Below, in pieces: positions 1 to 8,633 of a stretch of 64,000 bases of DNA (position 1 is its first letter; each line of letters begins with the position of its first letter). The stretch lies in contig NZ_JAGHRJ010000002.1 in assembly GCF_017743865.1 (NCBI RefSeq), positions 868,001 through 932,000 of the forward strand, read 5' to 3'. The position numbers were made by a program, and so were the translations under genes. Under the pieces are notes generated by a model. The model saw nothing but the letters and a program-made list of their open reading frames with translations, did no database searches and was not told where the DNA came from. The DNA comes from Labrenzia sp. R4_2 (GTDB taxonomy: Bacteria > Pseudomonadota > Alphaproteobacteria > Rhizobiales > Stappiaceae).

Positions 1-501
1 CTGGGTGACAATGCCCTGCAGGACGCCTTCCGCCGATTCAAGGATCTGGCCGACCGCAAGAAGCACGTCTACGACGAGGACATCGAGGCGCTGGTCGAGG
101 ACGAAATCAACATCCTGGGCGAAAGCACCAAGGTTATCGCCTTGACGGTTATTGCCGGAACGGGCGGACCTCAAAAGGCGATTCTCACCATGGATGTGGA
201 CGGCCAGCATGTAACGAAAGAAGCAACCGGCGATGGCCCGGTCGATGCGACGTTCAACGCGATCAAGGCGATCTCACCGCACGAGGCAACCCTGTCGCTC
301 TACCAGGTGCACGCGGTGACCGAGGGCACGGACGCGCAAGCTGAAGTCTCTGTCCGCCTCGAAGCAGATGGCCGGATCGCAACCGGTAAAGGCGCGGATA
401 CAGACACGCTCGTCGCCTCTGCAAGGGCGTATGTCTCTGCCATGAACAAGCTGGCGCAGCGCCGGCAGGCGAGCAATCCGGGGGCTCTGCAGGCCGTCTG
501 A
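1..501 (+). CDS. leuA: 2-isopropylmalate synthase, C-terminal part
   Basis: The frame is open from the left edge, so only the last 166 residues are present. LeuA condenses acetyl-CoA with 2-oxoisovalerate, the first committed step of leucine synthesis. The visible part covers the end of the catalytic region (FKDLADRKKHVYDEDIEAL) and the LeuA dimer/regulatory domain that binds leucine (GPQKAILTMDVDG, then a repeat of the fold ending near YVSAMNKL). The related citramalate and homocitrate synthases share this domain, but the sequence reads as LeuA. A terminator hairpin follows the stop. The N-terminal TIM barrel lies outside the window. Confidence 0.93.
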   Translation: MGDNALQDAFRRFKDLADRKKHVYDEDIEALVEDEINILGESTKVIALTVIAGTGGPQKAILTMDVDGQHVTKEATGDGPVDATFNAIKAISPHEATLSLYQVHAVTEGTDAQAEVSVRLEADGRIATGKGADTDTLVASARAYVSAMNKLAQRRQASNPGALQAV

Positions 502-535
502 TCCGAAGGTACAGCAGGGTCATGTCCCTAAGGCC

Positions 536-567
536 AAAAAAGCGGCGCCGGAAGGTGTCGCTTTTTT
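536..567. terminator. Bidirectional terminator between leuA and a GNAT gene
   Basis: An A6-GCGGCGCC arm pairs with GGTGTCGC-T6 across a GGAA loop, using two G-T pairs. A T-run follows on both strands, so it can end leuA on the plus strand and the converging acetyltransferase on the minus strand. Confidence 0.75.
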
Positions 568-592
568 CGTTACGCATTGGATTGTGTGGACC

Positions 593-1129
593 TCAAGCGC
601 TCATGAGGTAGGTCTGCATCGACGGGCTGAGCATTTGGAAAAGATCGGCCTGCATTCCGCCAATGGCCTTGCTCTCCCGATGCGTGAAACCGGCGTCCAG
701 GATAACCTGCCGCATGGCTCGATTATCAACCCGTACGACGGATACAAGGTGGGAGAAATAGGTTTCTCGGAAGAACCAGTCCGTCAGCGCTTTGCACAAA
801 CGCCGGGGCACATTCGATATCTTTCCGTGCGTGGACGGCAGGCAATAACCAAGACTGATTTCAGACGTCTCCGACAAGGGCGTGAACCCTGCCCAACCGA
901 GGAATTCGCCGTCTTGTGTCTCGACTTTCAAGCGAGAAACACCGAAGTCCTCTTGTGACTGGAGCGCGGATTGAACAAATTTTTCTGCAGCCATGGCTTT
1001 GCAGGCATCACTGCCTTCCAGACATACATTACCGCCGCAATTTACCTGAAGTGATTTGATGAGGTCGGTGTCCGACAGGGACAGCGGAACAAGGCGAATG
1101 GTGTCGCATTCGAGAATTATCGTCTGCAT
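593..1129 (-). CDS. GNAT-family N-acetyltransferase (RimJ-like)
   Basis: This 178-residue protein has the GNAT pattern of the ribosomal-protein/small-molecule acetyltransferase branch: an opening strand TIRLVPLSLSD, a central EFLGWAGFTPL strand, EISLGYCLPSTHGK near the acetyl-CoA loop, and a C-terminal VRVDNRAMRQVILDAGF segment, the usual DNxAS-like helix. The start at 1129 is chosen over an upstream in-frame ATG because GGGAGG lies about seven bases before it. The substrate cannot be told. The acetyl-CoA loop is less canonical (GKISNVPRRL) than in typical RimJ. It converges on leuA and shares a terminator with it. Confidence 0.75.
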   Translation of the reverse strand: MQTIILECDTIRLVPLSLSDTDLIKSLQVNCGGNVCLEGSDACKAMAAEKFVQSALQSQEDFGVSRLKVETQDGEFLGWAGFTPLSETSEISLGYCLPSTHGKISNVPRRLCKALTDWFFRETYFSHLVSVVRVDNRAMRQVILDAGFTHRESKAIGGMQADLFQMLSPSMQTYLMSA

Positions 1130-1327
1130 ATCATCCTCCCGGATACCGGCTTTTGATTTATCCATGACGAGGGTTCGTGGCCTCGTTTCTTTTCACAGGG
1201 CTCATGTAACCCTGAATTGTGCCCTTCGCATGACAGACCAAAGTATAATGCGAAATTATCGATGAAAATATTCGTATTTACAACAAGTTAACGTGAAACT
1301 CACAGTGCACTGCACAAACTTCTGGTT

Positions 1328-2288
1328 TCACTCAGCGCGCAGAAATTCATCGGCAACTCGGGCAGTGTCAATTTCTTTTGACGGGTCAAGCCGTTGCCAG
1401 TCCGGCATCTGATTGCGAAACCAAGTTTCCTGACGTTTTGCGTACTGACGCGTTGCAACAACAAGCCGGTACTCTGTTTCCCCAATATCGCGGCTGCCTG
1501 TTAATAACCCTGCGATTTCCTTTACGCCAATGGCCCGCATGGCCGGCAATTTATATGACAACTCCCGCGCGAGCAGGGTTTTGACTTCTTCGATTCCCTC
1601 CGGGGTCAGCATGAGGCCGGCCCGTTTTTCAATCCTGTCGTGAAGCCATGGACGTGGCGGCGCGAGTACCAGGCACAGGCAGTCGTCGATGTCCAAAAGC
1701 GGTGGTGACTGCTGTTCGGTCTGCAGCTCCGCCAGCGGCCGGCCGGTGGTCAAAAGCACTTCGAGCGCCCGCGCCAAGCGCTGCGGATCATTGAGCCCTT
1801 TAGCACCGTCCCTGTCGCCCGCCTCGGCCAATGCCGCCTTAAGCGCTGGAACGCCGCCGTCGTCCGCCAGAGACCGCGCTTTTGTGCGCACGTCTTCCGG
1901 AATTTCGGGGACCTCGGCAAAGCCCTCGGTTAATGCCTTGAAGTACAGCCCCGTTCCGCCAACAAGGACCGGGATCTGCCCGGCAGACCAGATCAGCTCC
2001 AGTTCGTCTGACATCCGGCGCAACCACGCGCCTGTCGAAAAAGCTTCCGACGATGGCAGGACGCCATAGAGGCGATGCGGGGCCTCAGCCTCCTCGTCTT
2101 CGGATGGGCGCGCACTGACAAGGCGCAGATCCTCGTAAAGCTGCATGGAATCGGCATTGACAACGACCCCATTGATCCGTTTTGCCAATTCAATCGCCAA
2201 GGCTGACTTGCCGCTGGCCGTTGGGCCCGCTATCAGAATGGCGCGCCGCTTGTGCGCACTGCCCGGCCCTGTTTCAAAGGATTTGTCC
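1328..2288 (-). CDS. miaA: tRNA dimethylallyltransferase
   Basis: MiaA transfers a dimethylallyl group to N6 of A37 in tRNAs reading U-initial codons. The product is 320 residues, a normal length. The P-loop GPTASGKS is at residues 22-29, followed by the conserved ADSMQLY, the PHRLYG segment, VGGTGLYFKAL and the late AIGVKEI. The coding sequence begins with the ATG whose first base is at 2290 on the reverse strand. That codon overlaps the divergent serB ATG by two bases within a CATG. The promoters of the two genes therefore probably lie inside each other's coding sequence. Confidence 0.97.
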
Positions 2289-3179
2289 ATGTCCCTCGTC
2301 GCTACCCTGGTGTCAAAGCCGACTGCCCCTGCCGTAGGCGTAGATTTGGCTCAAAGGGCGGCGGAGGCGCTAAAATCTGACACGCCGCCAACCACACTTA
2401 ATCCCGGTGTAGCTGCGGATATCTTCTTTGATGGGGTCGACGCAAGGGCTGCCGACACAAAGCTGCGGGAAATCATAGCTGCCGCTCCGGTTGATGTGTT
2501 CGTTCAGCCAGTGGAAAGCCGCAAGAAGAAGCTGCTGATTGCGGATATGGACTCCACAATGATCCGCCAGGAATGCATCGATGAACTGGCGGCCGAGCTC
2601 GGCCTTAAAGAGAAAATATCCGAGATCACCGAGAGGGCCATGCGCGGTGAGATCGATTTCGAACCGGCCCTTCGTGAACGGGTGTCCCTCCTCAAGGGCT
2701 TGCCGCTTTCTGCCATCGATAGCGTTCTGAGCAATCGCATCACGCTTATGCCCGGTGGCCGAACGCTTGTGCAAACCATGCAAGCCAATGGGGCCTATTG
2801 TGCCTTGGTGTCAGGGGGCTTTACCCACTTCACAGGCACGATCGCCGCCATGATCGGCTTTGATGAAAACCAGGCCAACATCCTTCTGGAGGATGACGGA
2901 AAGCTATCCGGCCTTGTCGCAGAGCCAATTCTTGGACGCGATGCCAAGCGCGAGCGCCTAGAAGCGCTGGTCGCAGACAAGGGACTGTCGTTCGATGACA
3001 CGATTGCGGTCGGGGACGGTGCAAATGATCTGGCGATGATTGAGCGCGCAGGAGCCGGTGTCGCCTATCGGGCAAAACCGGCCGTTGCTGCGGCTGCAGA
3101 CTTCCGCATCGATCACGGCGACCTCACCGCCCTCCTCTTTTTCCAGGGATATGCGGATCAGGACTTTGTGCTGAGCTAA
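2289..3179 (+). CDS. serB: Phosphoserine phosphatase
   Basis: SerB hydrolyses O-phospho-L-serine in the last step of serine synthesis. The 296-residue product has the HAD motif I DMDST at residues 86-90 (nucleophile Asp86), motif II in ALVSGGFTHFTG, and motif III/IV in AVGDGANDLAMI. The 80-residue N-terminal extension is the ACT-like region usual in long SerB proteins. The start at 2289 is the first ATG clear of miaA; longer readings run antisense through miaA. The pairing with miaA and the convergent degP is common in related alphaproteobacteria. Confidence 0.95.
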   Translation: MSLVATLVSKPTAPAVGVDLAQRAAEALKSDTPPTTLNPGVAADIFFDGVDARAADTKLREIIAAAPVDVFVQPVESRKKKLLIADMDSTMIRQECIDELAAELGLKEKISEITERAMRGEIDFEPALRERVSLLKGLPLSAIDSVLSNRITLMPGGRTLVQTMQANGAYCALVSGGFTHFTGTIAAMIGFDENQANILLEDDGKLSGLVAEPILGRDAKRERLEALVADKGLSFDDTIAVGDGANDLAMIERAGAGVAYRAKPAVAAAADFRIDHGDLTALLFFQGYADQDFVLS

Positions 3180-3197
3180 GAGCATTCTCAAAAGAAA

Positions 3198-3221
3198 AAA
3201 GGGCGCCCATTGGCGCCCTTT
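3198..3221. terminator. Bidirectional terminator between serB and degP
   Basis: A perfect seven-base GGGCGCC/GGCGCCC stem with a CATT loop is extended by A-T pairs. On the minus strand six T residues follow, giving a strong end for degP. On the plus strand a shorter T-rich tail follows serB. Confidence 0.85.
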
Positions 3222-3246
3222 CGATTTTACGTCAGAGTTGAAAAGC

Positions 3247-4740
3247 CTAGTTGTCCTCGATCCGAACCGGAACGAAACGCACATCGCCGGTCGGGTTTGA
3301 CAGAAGCAGAAGCGCTGACCGGCGGCCGTCATCCTTCAGCTTCTGGATTTCCGCTTCGACGTCGGCGGGTGTCGACACAGCCTCCTGGGCGACCTCCTTG
3401 ATGACATCGCCTGCCATCACCCGCTTTTCTTCTGCAGAAGACCCGGCCTCGACTTCGGTCACAACGACCCCTGTCACGGCGTCTTCAATGGAAAACTGCT
3501 GGCGCAATGCGTCATCAAGCTCTGCCAAGGTCATGCCAAGCACCTTGCTGGTTTCAGCCGGCTGATCCGGCTCCTGCTCTGCTGGCGCGCTCGCCTCGGT
3601 TACCTGGTTTTCTTCAAGACGCTCCAAGGTCACGCGGATCGTGACTTCCTCGCCTTTCCGAAGCACAACGACATCGACTTCCTTGCCAATCGCCGTTTCG
3701 GCAACCATCCGCGGCAGTTCCCGCATGGATTCAACGGTCTTGCCGTCAAACTTGATAATGACGTCTCCTGCCTCGATGTTGCCCTTTGCAGCCGGACCAT
3801 CATCGGTCACGCCGGCAACAAGCGCCCCAATCGCATCGTCCATGCCAAGACTCTCAGCGATTTCGTCCGTCACTTCCTGGATACGGACACCAAGCCAGCC
3901 ACGGCGGGTTTCACCGAACTCGCGCAGTTGATCGATAACGCGGATGGCAGTCTTTGCCGGGATCGCAAAGCCAATGCCGATGGAACCGCCGGACGGCGAG
4001 ATAATAGCCGTGTTGATGCCGATCACGTTGCCGTCCATATCAAACAGCGGGCCACCGGAGTTGCCGCGGTTGATGGAGGCGTCCGTCTGAATGAAGTTGT
4101 CGTAAGGGCCCGCATTGATGTCGCGGTTCCGGGCAGACACGATACCAACGGTGACCGTGCCACCAAGGCCGAACGGGTTGCCGATCGCCATCACCCAGTC
4201 GCCGACACGGATACCGTCAGAGTCGCCGAAACCGACCTCTTTCAGCGGGGTTTCCGGCTCCACCTTGAGAACGGCGATATCCGTTTTCTCATCCGTTCCA
4301 ATCACTTCGGCACGCAGCTTGGTGCCATCGTTGAAGTTTGCCGTGACTTCGTCGGCCCCTTCGATCACGTGGTTGTTTGTGATGATGATCCCGGCTTCAC
4401 CGTCCAGAACAAAACCAGAGCCGAGGGACTGGACACGGCGTGGCTGGTCATCGTCGCGGTTCTGGCGGTTGAAGAATTCTTCAAAAAACTCCTGGAAAGG
4501 AGAGCCCTCGGGAACCTGCGGCATCGGAACAGACCGCTGTCCCTGAACTGTTTGAGCCGTAGAAATGTTCACCACGGCATCTGCAAGGTTCTCGGCAAGG
4601 TCTGCGACACTTTCAGGTCCATGGCCGTCATGCGCATGAGAGCCTTGGAAGGGGGTTACCGCAATCAAACCGCCGAGCATAATGCCCGCCGTTGCACAGA
4701 CAACGCGCGGCATGCCTTGGCGTAATAGTTTTAGAGCCAT
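3247..4740 (-). CDS. degP: Do-family periplasmic serine protease (DegP/HtrA)
   Basis: The 497-residue protein degrades or refolds misfolded envelope proteins. It begins with an N-terminal membrane/signal segment (residues about 12-30). The trypsin-like domain carries the triad His124 (TNNHVIEG), Asp154 (DEKTDIAVLKV) and Ser228 (RGNSGGPL). Two PDZ domains follow, at about 275-365 and 400-490. GGAGGAT lies just before the ATG. It sits directly downstream of the hflKC-DUF2065 operon but is separated from it by a terminator, so it probably has its own promoter. DegP, DegQ and MucD cannot be told apart from sequence alone. Confidence 0.95.
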   Translation of the reverse strand: MALKLLRQGMPRVVCATAGIMLGGLIAVTPFQGSHAHDGHGPESVADLAENLADAVVNISTAQTVQGQRSVPMPQVPEGSPFQEFFEEFFNRQNRDDDQPRRVQSLGSGFVLDGEAGIIITNNHVIEGADEVTANFNDGTKLRAEVIGTDEKTDIAVLKVEPETPLKEVGFGDSDGIRVGDWVMAIGNPFGLGGTVTVGIVSARNRDINAGPYDNFIQTDASINRGNSGGPLFDMDGNVIGINTAIISPSGGSIGIGFAIPAKTAIRVIDQLREFGETRRGWLGVRIQEVTDEIAESLGMDDAIGALVAGVTDDGPAAKGNIEAGDVIIKFDGKTVESMRELPRMVAETAIGKEVDVVVLRKGEEVTIRVTLERLEENQVTEASAPAEQEPDQPAETSKVLGMTLAELDDALRQQFSIEDAVTGVVVTEVEAGSSAEEKRVMAGDVIKEVAQEAVSTPADVEAEIQKLKDDGRRSALLLLSNPTGDVRFVPVRIEDN

Positions 4741-4831
4741 AGGGCTTTATCCTCCATACCAGCCATCGTGACTGTCGTGAGAGTGCGAACGGGACTGGGC
4801 GATGCCCAGGACTTAGCAGACAATATAGAAC

Positions 4832-4859
4832 GGGCGGGAGGTTTTGGCCCCTCCCGCCC
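4832..4859 (-). terminator. Terminator of the hflK-hflC-DUF2065 operon
   Basis: A perfect ten-base GGGCGGGAGG/CCTCCCGCCC stem with an eight-base loop lies 12 bases past the DUF2065 stop. The tail on the minus strand is only moderately T-rich, so some read-through into degP is possible. Confidence 0.7.
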
Positions 4860-4871
4860 TTAAACTTTTCG

Positions 4872-5057
4872 CTATCCGCGGATGATCCACACAAGAAATA
4901 CGCCAATAACGGCCGCGCCTAGTCCCGCGGCGCGAAGCGTTTGGTCCGGTGTTTCCAGAGCACTGCGCATGACATTTTTCATGCCACCTGGCGCAATTGC
5001 GTACAGAACTCCTTCCAACACCAGGACCAAACCGATCGCCGTTAAAAGCTCATTCAT
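4872..5057 (-). CDS. DUF2065 small membrane protein
   Basis: The 61-residue protein has two hydrophobic helices (LLTAIGLVLVLEGVLYAIAP and the C-terminal AAVIGVFLVWIIRG) separated by a short polar loop. This is the DUF2065/YjeT pattern. Its ATG overlaps the hflC stop by four bases, so it is translationally coupled to hflC. Its constant company with hflKC suggests a role near the HflKC complex in the inner membrane, but no function is established. Confidence 0.9.
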   Translation of the reverse strand: MNELLTAIGLVLVLEGVLYAIAPGGMKNVMRSALETPDQTLRAAGLGAAVIGVFLVWIIRG

Positions 5058-5983
5058 TGCGCGGCGAGCGAGGGTGACCGGATATCTTCCACATCGTCAG
5101 ATCCACCACCGCCGGCCGGAGCATTCACGCCGGTCGGATCCTTGAAGAACCGGAAGAAGCTGGAATCCGGAGACAGGACCAGGCTGGTATCGCCAGACTG
5201 CAAGCCAGCTTCATACGCCTGCATGGACCTATAAAAAGCGAAGAACTCAGGATCTGCACCGAAGGCTTCAGCAAAAATCCGGTTCCGCTCCGCATCGCCA
5301 TCACCGCGAATGATTTCTGAATCACGGTTGGCTTCTGCAACAAGAACGGTTGCATCACGGTCGGCACGAGACCGGATACGGCGGGATTGTTCCTCACCCT
5401 GCGCGCGGATCTCTGTCGCTTCCCGCTGACGCTCGGTCTGCATCCGGGCGAAAATCGCCTGCGAGTTCGCATCCGGAAGGTCCGCACGGCGGATCTTCAC
5501 GTCGACAACTTCAATGCCGAGCTCAGACGCCGCCTGGGAGACTTCCTGACGGATCTGCTCCATAAGGCCAGACCGGTCATCCCGGACGATGGCTTCGAAG
5601 GATGCTTTACCCAACTCGGAACGGAGCGAAGACTGAAGGAACGTTGACAGACGCTGGTTCGCCGTCGGGATGTTGTTCACGCGCTGATAGAACAGGACCG
5701 GATTTGAAATCCGGTAGCGTGCGAAGGCATCCACCACGAGACGCTTCAGATCAGCCGCAATCACTTCCTGCGGGCTCATGTTCAAATCGAGGATCCGCTT
5801 GTCGAGATAAACCACGTTCTGCACGAACGGGTATTTCAACTGCGGGCCCGGCTCCTGGATCACACGGTCAACACGTCCGAGCTGCAGAACCAGTGCCTGC
5901 TGCGTCGGATTGACGACGAAGATCGAGGTGTAGAGCAGAAAGCCGATAACAACGACAACAATACCAAGAATACCGCTACGCAT
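5054..5983 (-). CDS. hflC: HflC, SPFH-domain regulator of the FtsH protease
   Basis: The 309-residue protein has one N-terminal membrane helix (residues about 5-25), an SPFH/prohibitin domain (QQALVLQLGRVDRV through VDVKIRRADLP) and a long charged coiled-coil (TERQREATEIRAQGEEQ). HflC and HflK form a large periplasmic-facing assembly that surrounds FtsH and limits its attack on membrane proteins. It starts two bases after the hflK stop. Confidence 0.96.
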   Translation of the reverse strand: MRSGILGIVVVVIGFLLYTSIFVVNPTQQALVLQLGRVDRVIQEPGPQLKYPFVQNVVYLDKRILDLNMSPQEVIAADLKRLVVDAFARYRISNPVLFYQRVNNIPTANQRLSTFLQSSLRSELGKASFEAIVRDDRSGLMEQIRQEVSQAASELGIEVVDVKIRRADLPDANSQAIFARMQTERQREATEIRAQGEEQSRRIRSRADRDATVLVAEANRDSEIIRGDGDAERNRIFAEAFGADPEFFAFYRSMQAYEAGLQSGDTSLVLSPDSSFFRFFKDPTGVNAPAGGGGSDDVEDIRSPSLAAQ

Positions 5984-5985
5984 GA

Positions 5986-7185
5986 TCAGTTACCTCCCGT
6001 ACGGGTGGACTGGCCGGCGCCGCGACCGTTGAGGTCGTTCAGCGGCAGGAATGGCAGGACGCCAGATCCAGCGGAGTTGCTGTCGATGATGATCTTGTTG
6101 TTATCACCCAAGACTCTCTCCAGGGTTTCCAGGTACAGACGTTCGCGTGTCACATCAGGCGCATTTCTGTACTCTTCATAGATTTTGGTAAAACGCTGTG
6201 ATTGACCGGTCGCTTCGGCGATTGCCTGCTCTTTGTAGGCATTCGCACGTTCCAGTATACGGGCCGCTTCACCGCGCGCTTCCGGAACCATCCGGTTGGC
6301 GTAGGCTTGCGCTTCGTTCTGGATCCGCTCTTGGTCAGCACGTGCGGCCTGAACATCGCGGAAAGCGTCAATAACCTGCTGCGGCGGGTCAACCTTCTGC
6401 ATCTGAACTTCGGTGATCTCGATACCGGCCTGGTAGGAATCCAGTGTGCTTTGCATCAAGGTTGCGACGTCATTCTGAATGGTCACACGGTTCTGCGTCA
6501 GGATCGCGTCAATGTTGGATTCGCCAACGACTTCACGCATCGCGCTTTCCGCAACTGCCTTAACAGTGCCTTCCGGGTTCTGAATGTTGAACAGGAAGTT
6601 TGTGATGCCATCACGGGTGTTTTTGATACGCCACTGCACCTTAAAGCCGACGTCAACGATGTTTTCGTCACCGGTCAGCATCAAGCTTTCTTCTGGAACA
6701 TCGCGGGAGCGGACTGCGCCAGTGTTCGTGAAGAGCTCTTCAACACCAACGGTGGTTTCGCGCTGCTGCTCGACCTGCGGCTTGTAAACCTCACCGATCG
6801 GATATGGCCAATTATAGTGGAAACCGGTGCCTGTCTGGTCCGTGACCTTACCAAGCACAAGCTCAACACCGACCTCACCGCGACCTTCGTCAACGATGTA
6901 GACACCGGTTGCGAGCCAACCAAGGACACCAAGGCCAATCACAATCAAAATGCCCAGGATGCCGAGACCGCCGCCGCCACCTGGCAGGACGTTTTTCATG
7001 CGGTCCTGGGTGCGTTTCAGGAGTTCTTCAAGATCAGGCGGATTGCCACCGCCGCCGCCACCGCCCCGGTTGGGACCACCGCCCCACGGACCGTTGTTGT
7101 TTCCTCCACCGCCGCCCCATGGGCCGCCGTTGTTTCCACCACCCCAGGGGCCACCACCGCCACCTGACTGATTGCTCCAAGGCAT
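5986..7185 (-). CDS. hflK: HflK, SPFH-domain partner of HflC
   Basis: The 399-residue protein begins with a glycine-, proline- and tryptophan-rich segment (repeats of GGPWGGG up to about residue 60). Next come a membrane helix (LGILGILIVIGLGVLGWLATG), the SPFH domain and a coiled-coil that includes YANRMVPEARGEAARILERA. The start is set at the ATG giving MPWSNQSGG, which has AGAAGGAAG just upstream; a longer in-frame reading lacks such a site. It is the first gene of the hflK-hflC-DUF2065 operon. Confidence 0.96.
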   Translation of the reverse strand: MPWSNQSGGGGGPWGGGNNGGPWGGGGGNNNGPWGGGPNRGGGGGGGNPPDLEELLKRTQDRMKNVLPGGGGGLGILGILIVIGLGVLGWLATGVYIVDEGRGEVGVELVLGKVTDQTGTGFHYNWPYPIGEVYKPQVEQQRETTVGVEELFTNTGAVRSRDVPEESLMLTGDENIVDVGFKVQWRIKNTRDGITNFLFNIQNPEGTVKAVAESAMREVVGESNIDAILTQNRVTIQNDVATLMQSTLDSYQAGIEITEVQMQKVDPPQQVIDAFRDVQAARADQERIQNEAQAYANRMVPEARGEAARILERANAYKEQAIAEATGQSQRFTKIYEEYRNAPDVTRERLYLETLERVLGDNNKIIIDSNSAGSGVLPFLPLNDLNGRGAGQSTRTGGN

Positions 7186-7414
7186 CAAGACTTCCTTCTG
7201 TGAACTCCAGCCACGATATCCGCGGCTGGATTTGGGCTTTCGCCCGTTCTGACTCAACGTAGGTTATAGGGAGGTTACCTTGTGCTTTCAACGCAGCACC
7301 CGGCTTCCCACCATATGAACAACGTGATCTTCCCGGACCGCAGGTGGGCTATTTGCCGTCGATTTTCAAGCCCCATTAGGTATTGAACCGGACTTGAAAG
7401 GTCATTAGGCGTTT

Positions 7415-7882
7415 CTAAAGCGCCGCGATCATGTCGATGTGGGGAATATCGTCTTCCAAATAGACTTCGGAAACCGTCCGAAACCCAAGGGATGCATAGA
7501 ATTTCTCCAGATGAGCCTGCGCGGAAAGGTGCACTTCCCCAATTGGCGCAATTTGCCGCGCCTTTTCCATGCCCGCCAGCATCAAATCGCGGCCAAGACC
7601 AAGGCCGCGATGGGACTGCGCCACAACAACACGGCCAATCCGGATCGCGCCATCGCCGCTCGATGATAATCGGATTGCGCCCGCGAGAGCGCCGGTTTCC
7701 GCATCCCGCAGGAAATAATGCTCTGTGTCCGGATCTTTGCCGTCGATTTCCGGAAAAAGGCAGTCCTGTTCCAGCATGAACACATCCTGCCGAAGCTTTA
7801 AGAGATCATGCACGTCCCGTGGGCTCAAAGCGTCAAATGCGTTCCAAGCGCCGTTAAGCTTATTCTCCAAAATTGTCTCCAC
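7415..7882 (-). CDS. ElaA-like GNAT acetyltransferase
   Basis: The 155-residue protein matches the ElaA branch of GNAT enzymes: LLKLRQDVFMLEQDC near the N-terminus, EHYFLRD, then IRIGRVVVAQSHRGLGLGRDLM, which supplies the acetyl-CoA binding Q/RxxGxG loop, and the ending HIDMIAAL. ElaA substrates are not established. It is inserted between hflK and folA and points the same way as both. The ATG at 7882 precedes the conserved core by the usual short distance. Confidence 0.85.
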   Translation of the reverse strand: METILENKLNGAWNAFDALSPRDVHDLLKLRQDVFMLEQDCLFPEIDGKDPDTEHYFLRDAETGALAGAIRLSSSGDGAIRIGRVVVAQSHRGLGLGRDLMLAGMEKARQIAPIGEVHLSAQAHLEKFYASLGFRTVSEVYLEDDIPHIDMIAAL

Positions 7883-7897
7883 AGATCGCGTGAGTGC

Positions 7898-8437
7898 TCA
7901 TTTGCGCCGATAGGTTACAAATGTGAACGGTGCACTGTCTTTTTCCGTTTGCTCTCCGGATACCCGGGCAGTTTCCGACCAGATAGCCGGATCAATCTCA
8001 GGGAACCGCGTATCTCCGATGGGTTCAGCAGCCACCTCTGTGATTTCCAGACGATTGGCCAGGTTCATCGCTTGAGCATAAATCTGACCACCGCCGATGA
8101 TCGCAATCTCATTTACACACGTGTCTGCGGCGATTTCGCGCGCGCGGTCCATTGCGCTTTCAAGTGAGGTCGCCGCTTCGGCGCCATCAGGCTTATACTC
8201 AGGATCTCGCGATATCACGATGTGCGGACGGCCGGGCAAAGGTTTCCCGCCAAAAGACAAAAATGTCTTCCGGCCCATGATAACCGGTTTGCCCAAGGTC
8301 ATGCTCTTGAAGCGCTTGAGATCGGACGATAACCGCCAAGGCATATCATTGTCGGCGCCAATGATCCCGTTTTTGGCCACAGCAGCAATAACGACAGTTT
8401 CAGGCAAGACGCGCTCCCACTCGATTCTTTTGGTCAA
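7898..8437 (-). CDS. folA: Dihydrofolate reductase
   Basis: FolA reduces dihydrofolate to tetrahydrofolate with NADPH, recycling the dihydrofolate made by ThyA. Visible motifs are VVIAAVAKNGIIGADNDMPWRL (substrate/Met20 loop with the catalytic acidic residue), PVIMGRKTF (NADPH binding) and EIAIIGGGQIYAQAM. At 179 residues it is slightly longer than most chromosomal FolA proteins because of an N-terminal extension MTKRIEWERVLPE, so a later start is possible. thyA lies 5 kb away, across an accessory insert. Confidence 0.94.
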   Translation of the reverse strand: MTKRIEWERVLPETVVIAAVAKNGIIGADNDMPWRLSSDLKRFKSMTLGKPVIMGRKTFLSFGGKPLPGRPHIVISRDPEYKPDGAEAATSLESAMDRAREIAADTCVNEIAIIGGGQIYAQAMNLANRLEITEVAAEPIGDTRFPEIDPAIWSETARVSGEQTEKDSAPFTFVTYRRK

Positions 8438-8633
8438 CCGGCTCGTAACACGGGTAACGGCCGGAAAACGAGCGCTTTCTCACCTGCAGCGCTTCTGCAC
8501 GGTATTGGCTTGACCTTCCTGCAACTGGAAGCCCTATCATCTTACTCGATTGTTCTAAAAGGTCGGTCCCTCGTCCGACGCACGACAGGCCCGGCGGCTT
8601 CGTCGCTGGCACGTCTATGATCGAGAAAACAGC

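Noticed and set aside
3928..4725. Long open frame on the plus strand across degP
   Set aside because: It is antisense to a complete protease gene with all catalytic residues and has no recognisable protein pattern.
6202..7167. Long open frame on the plus strand across hflK
   Set aside because: It mirrors the hflK codons, including the glycine repeats, and has no homology style of its own.
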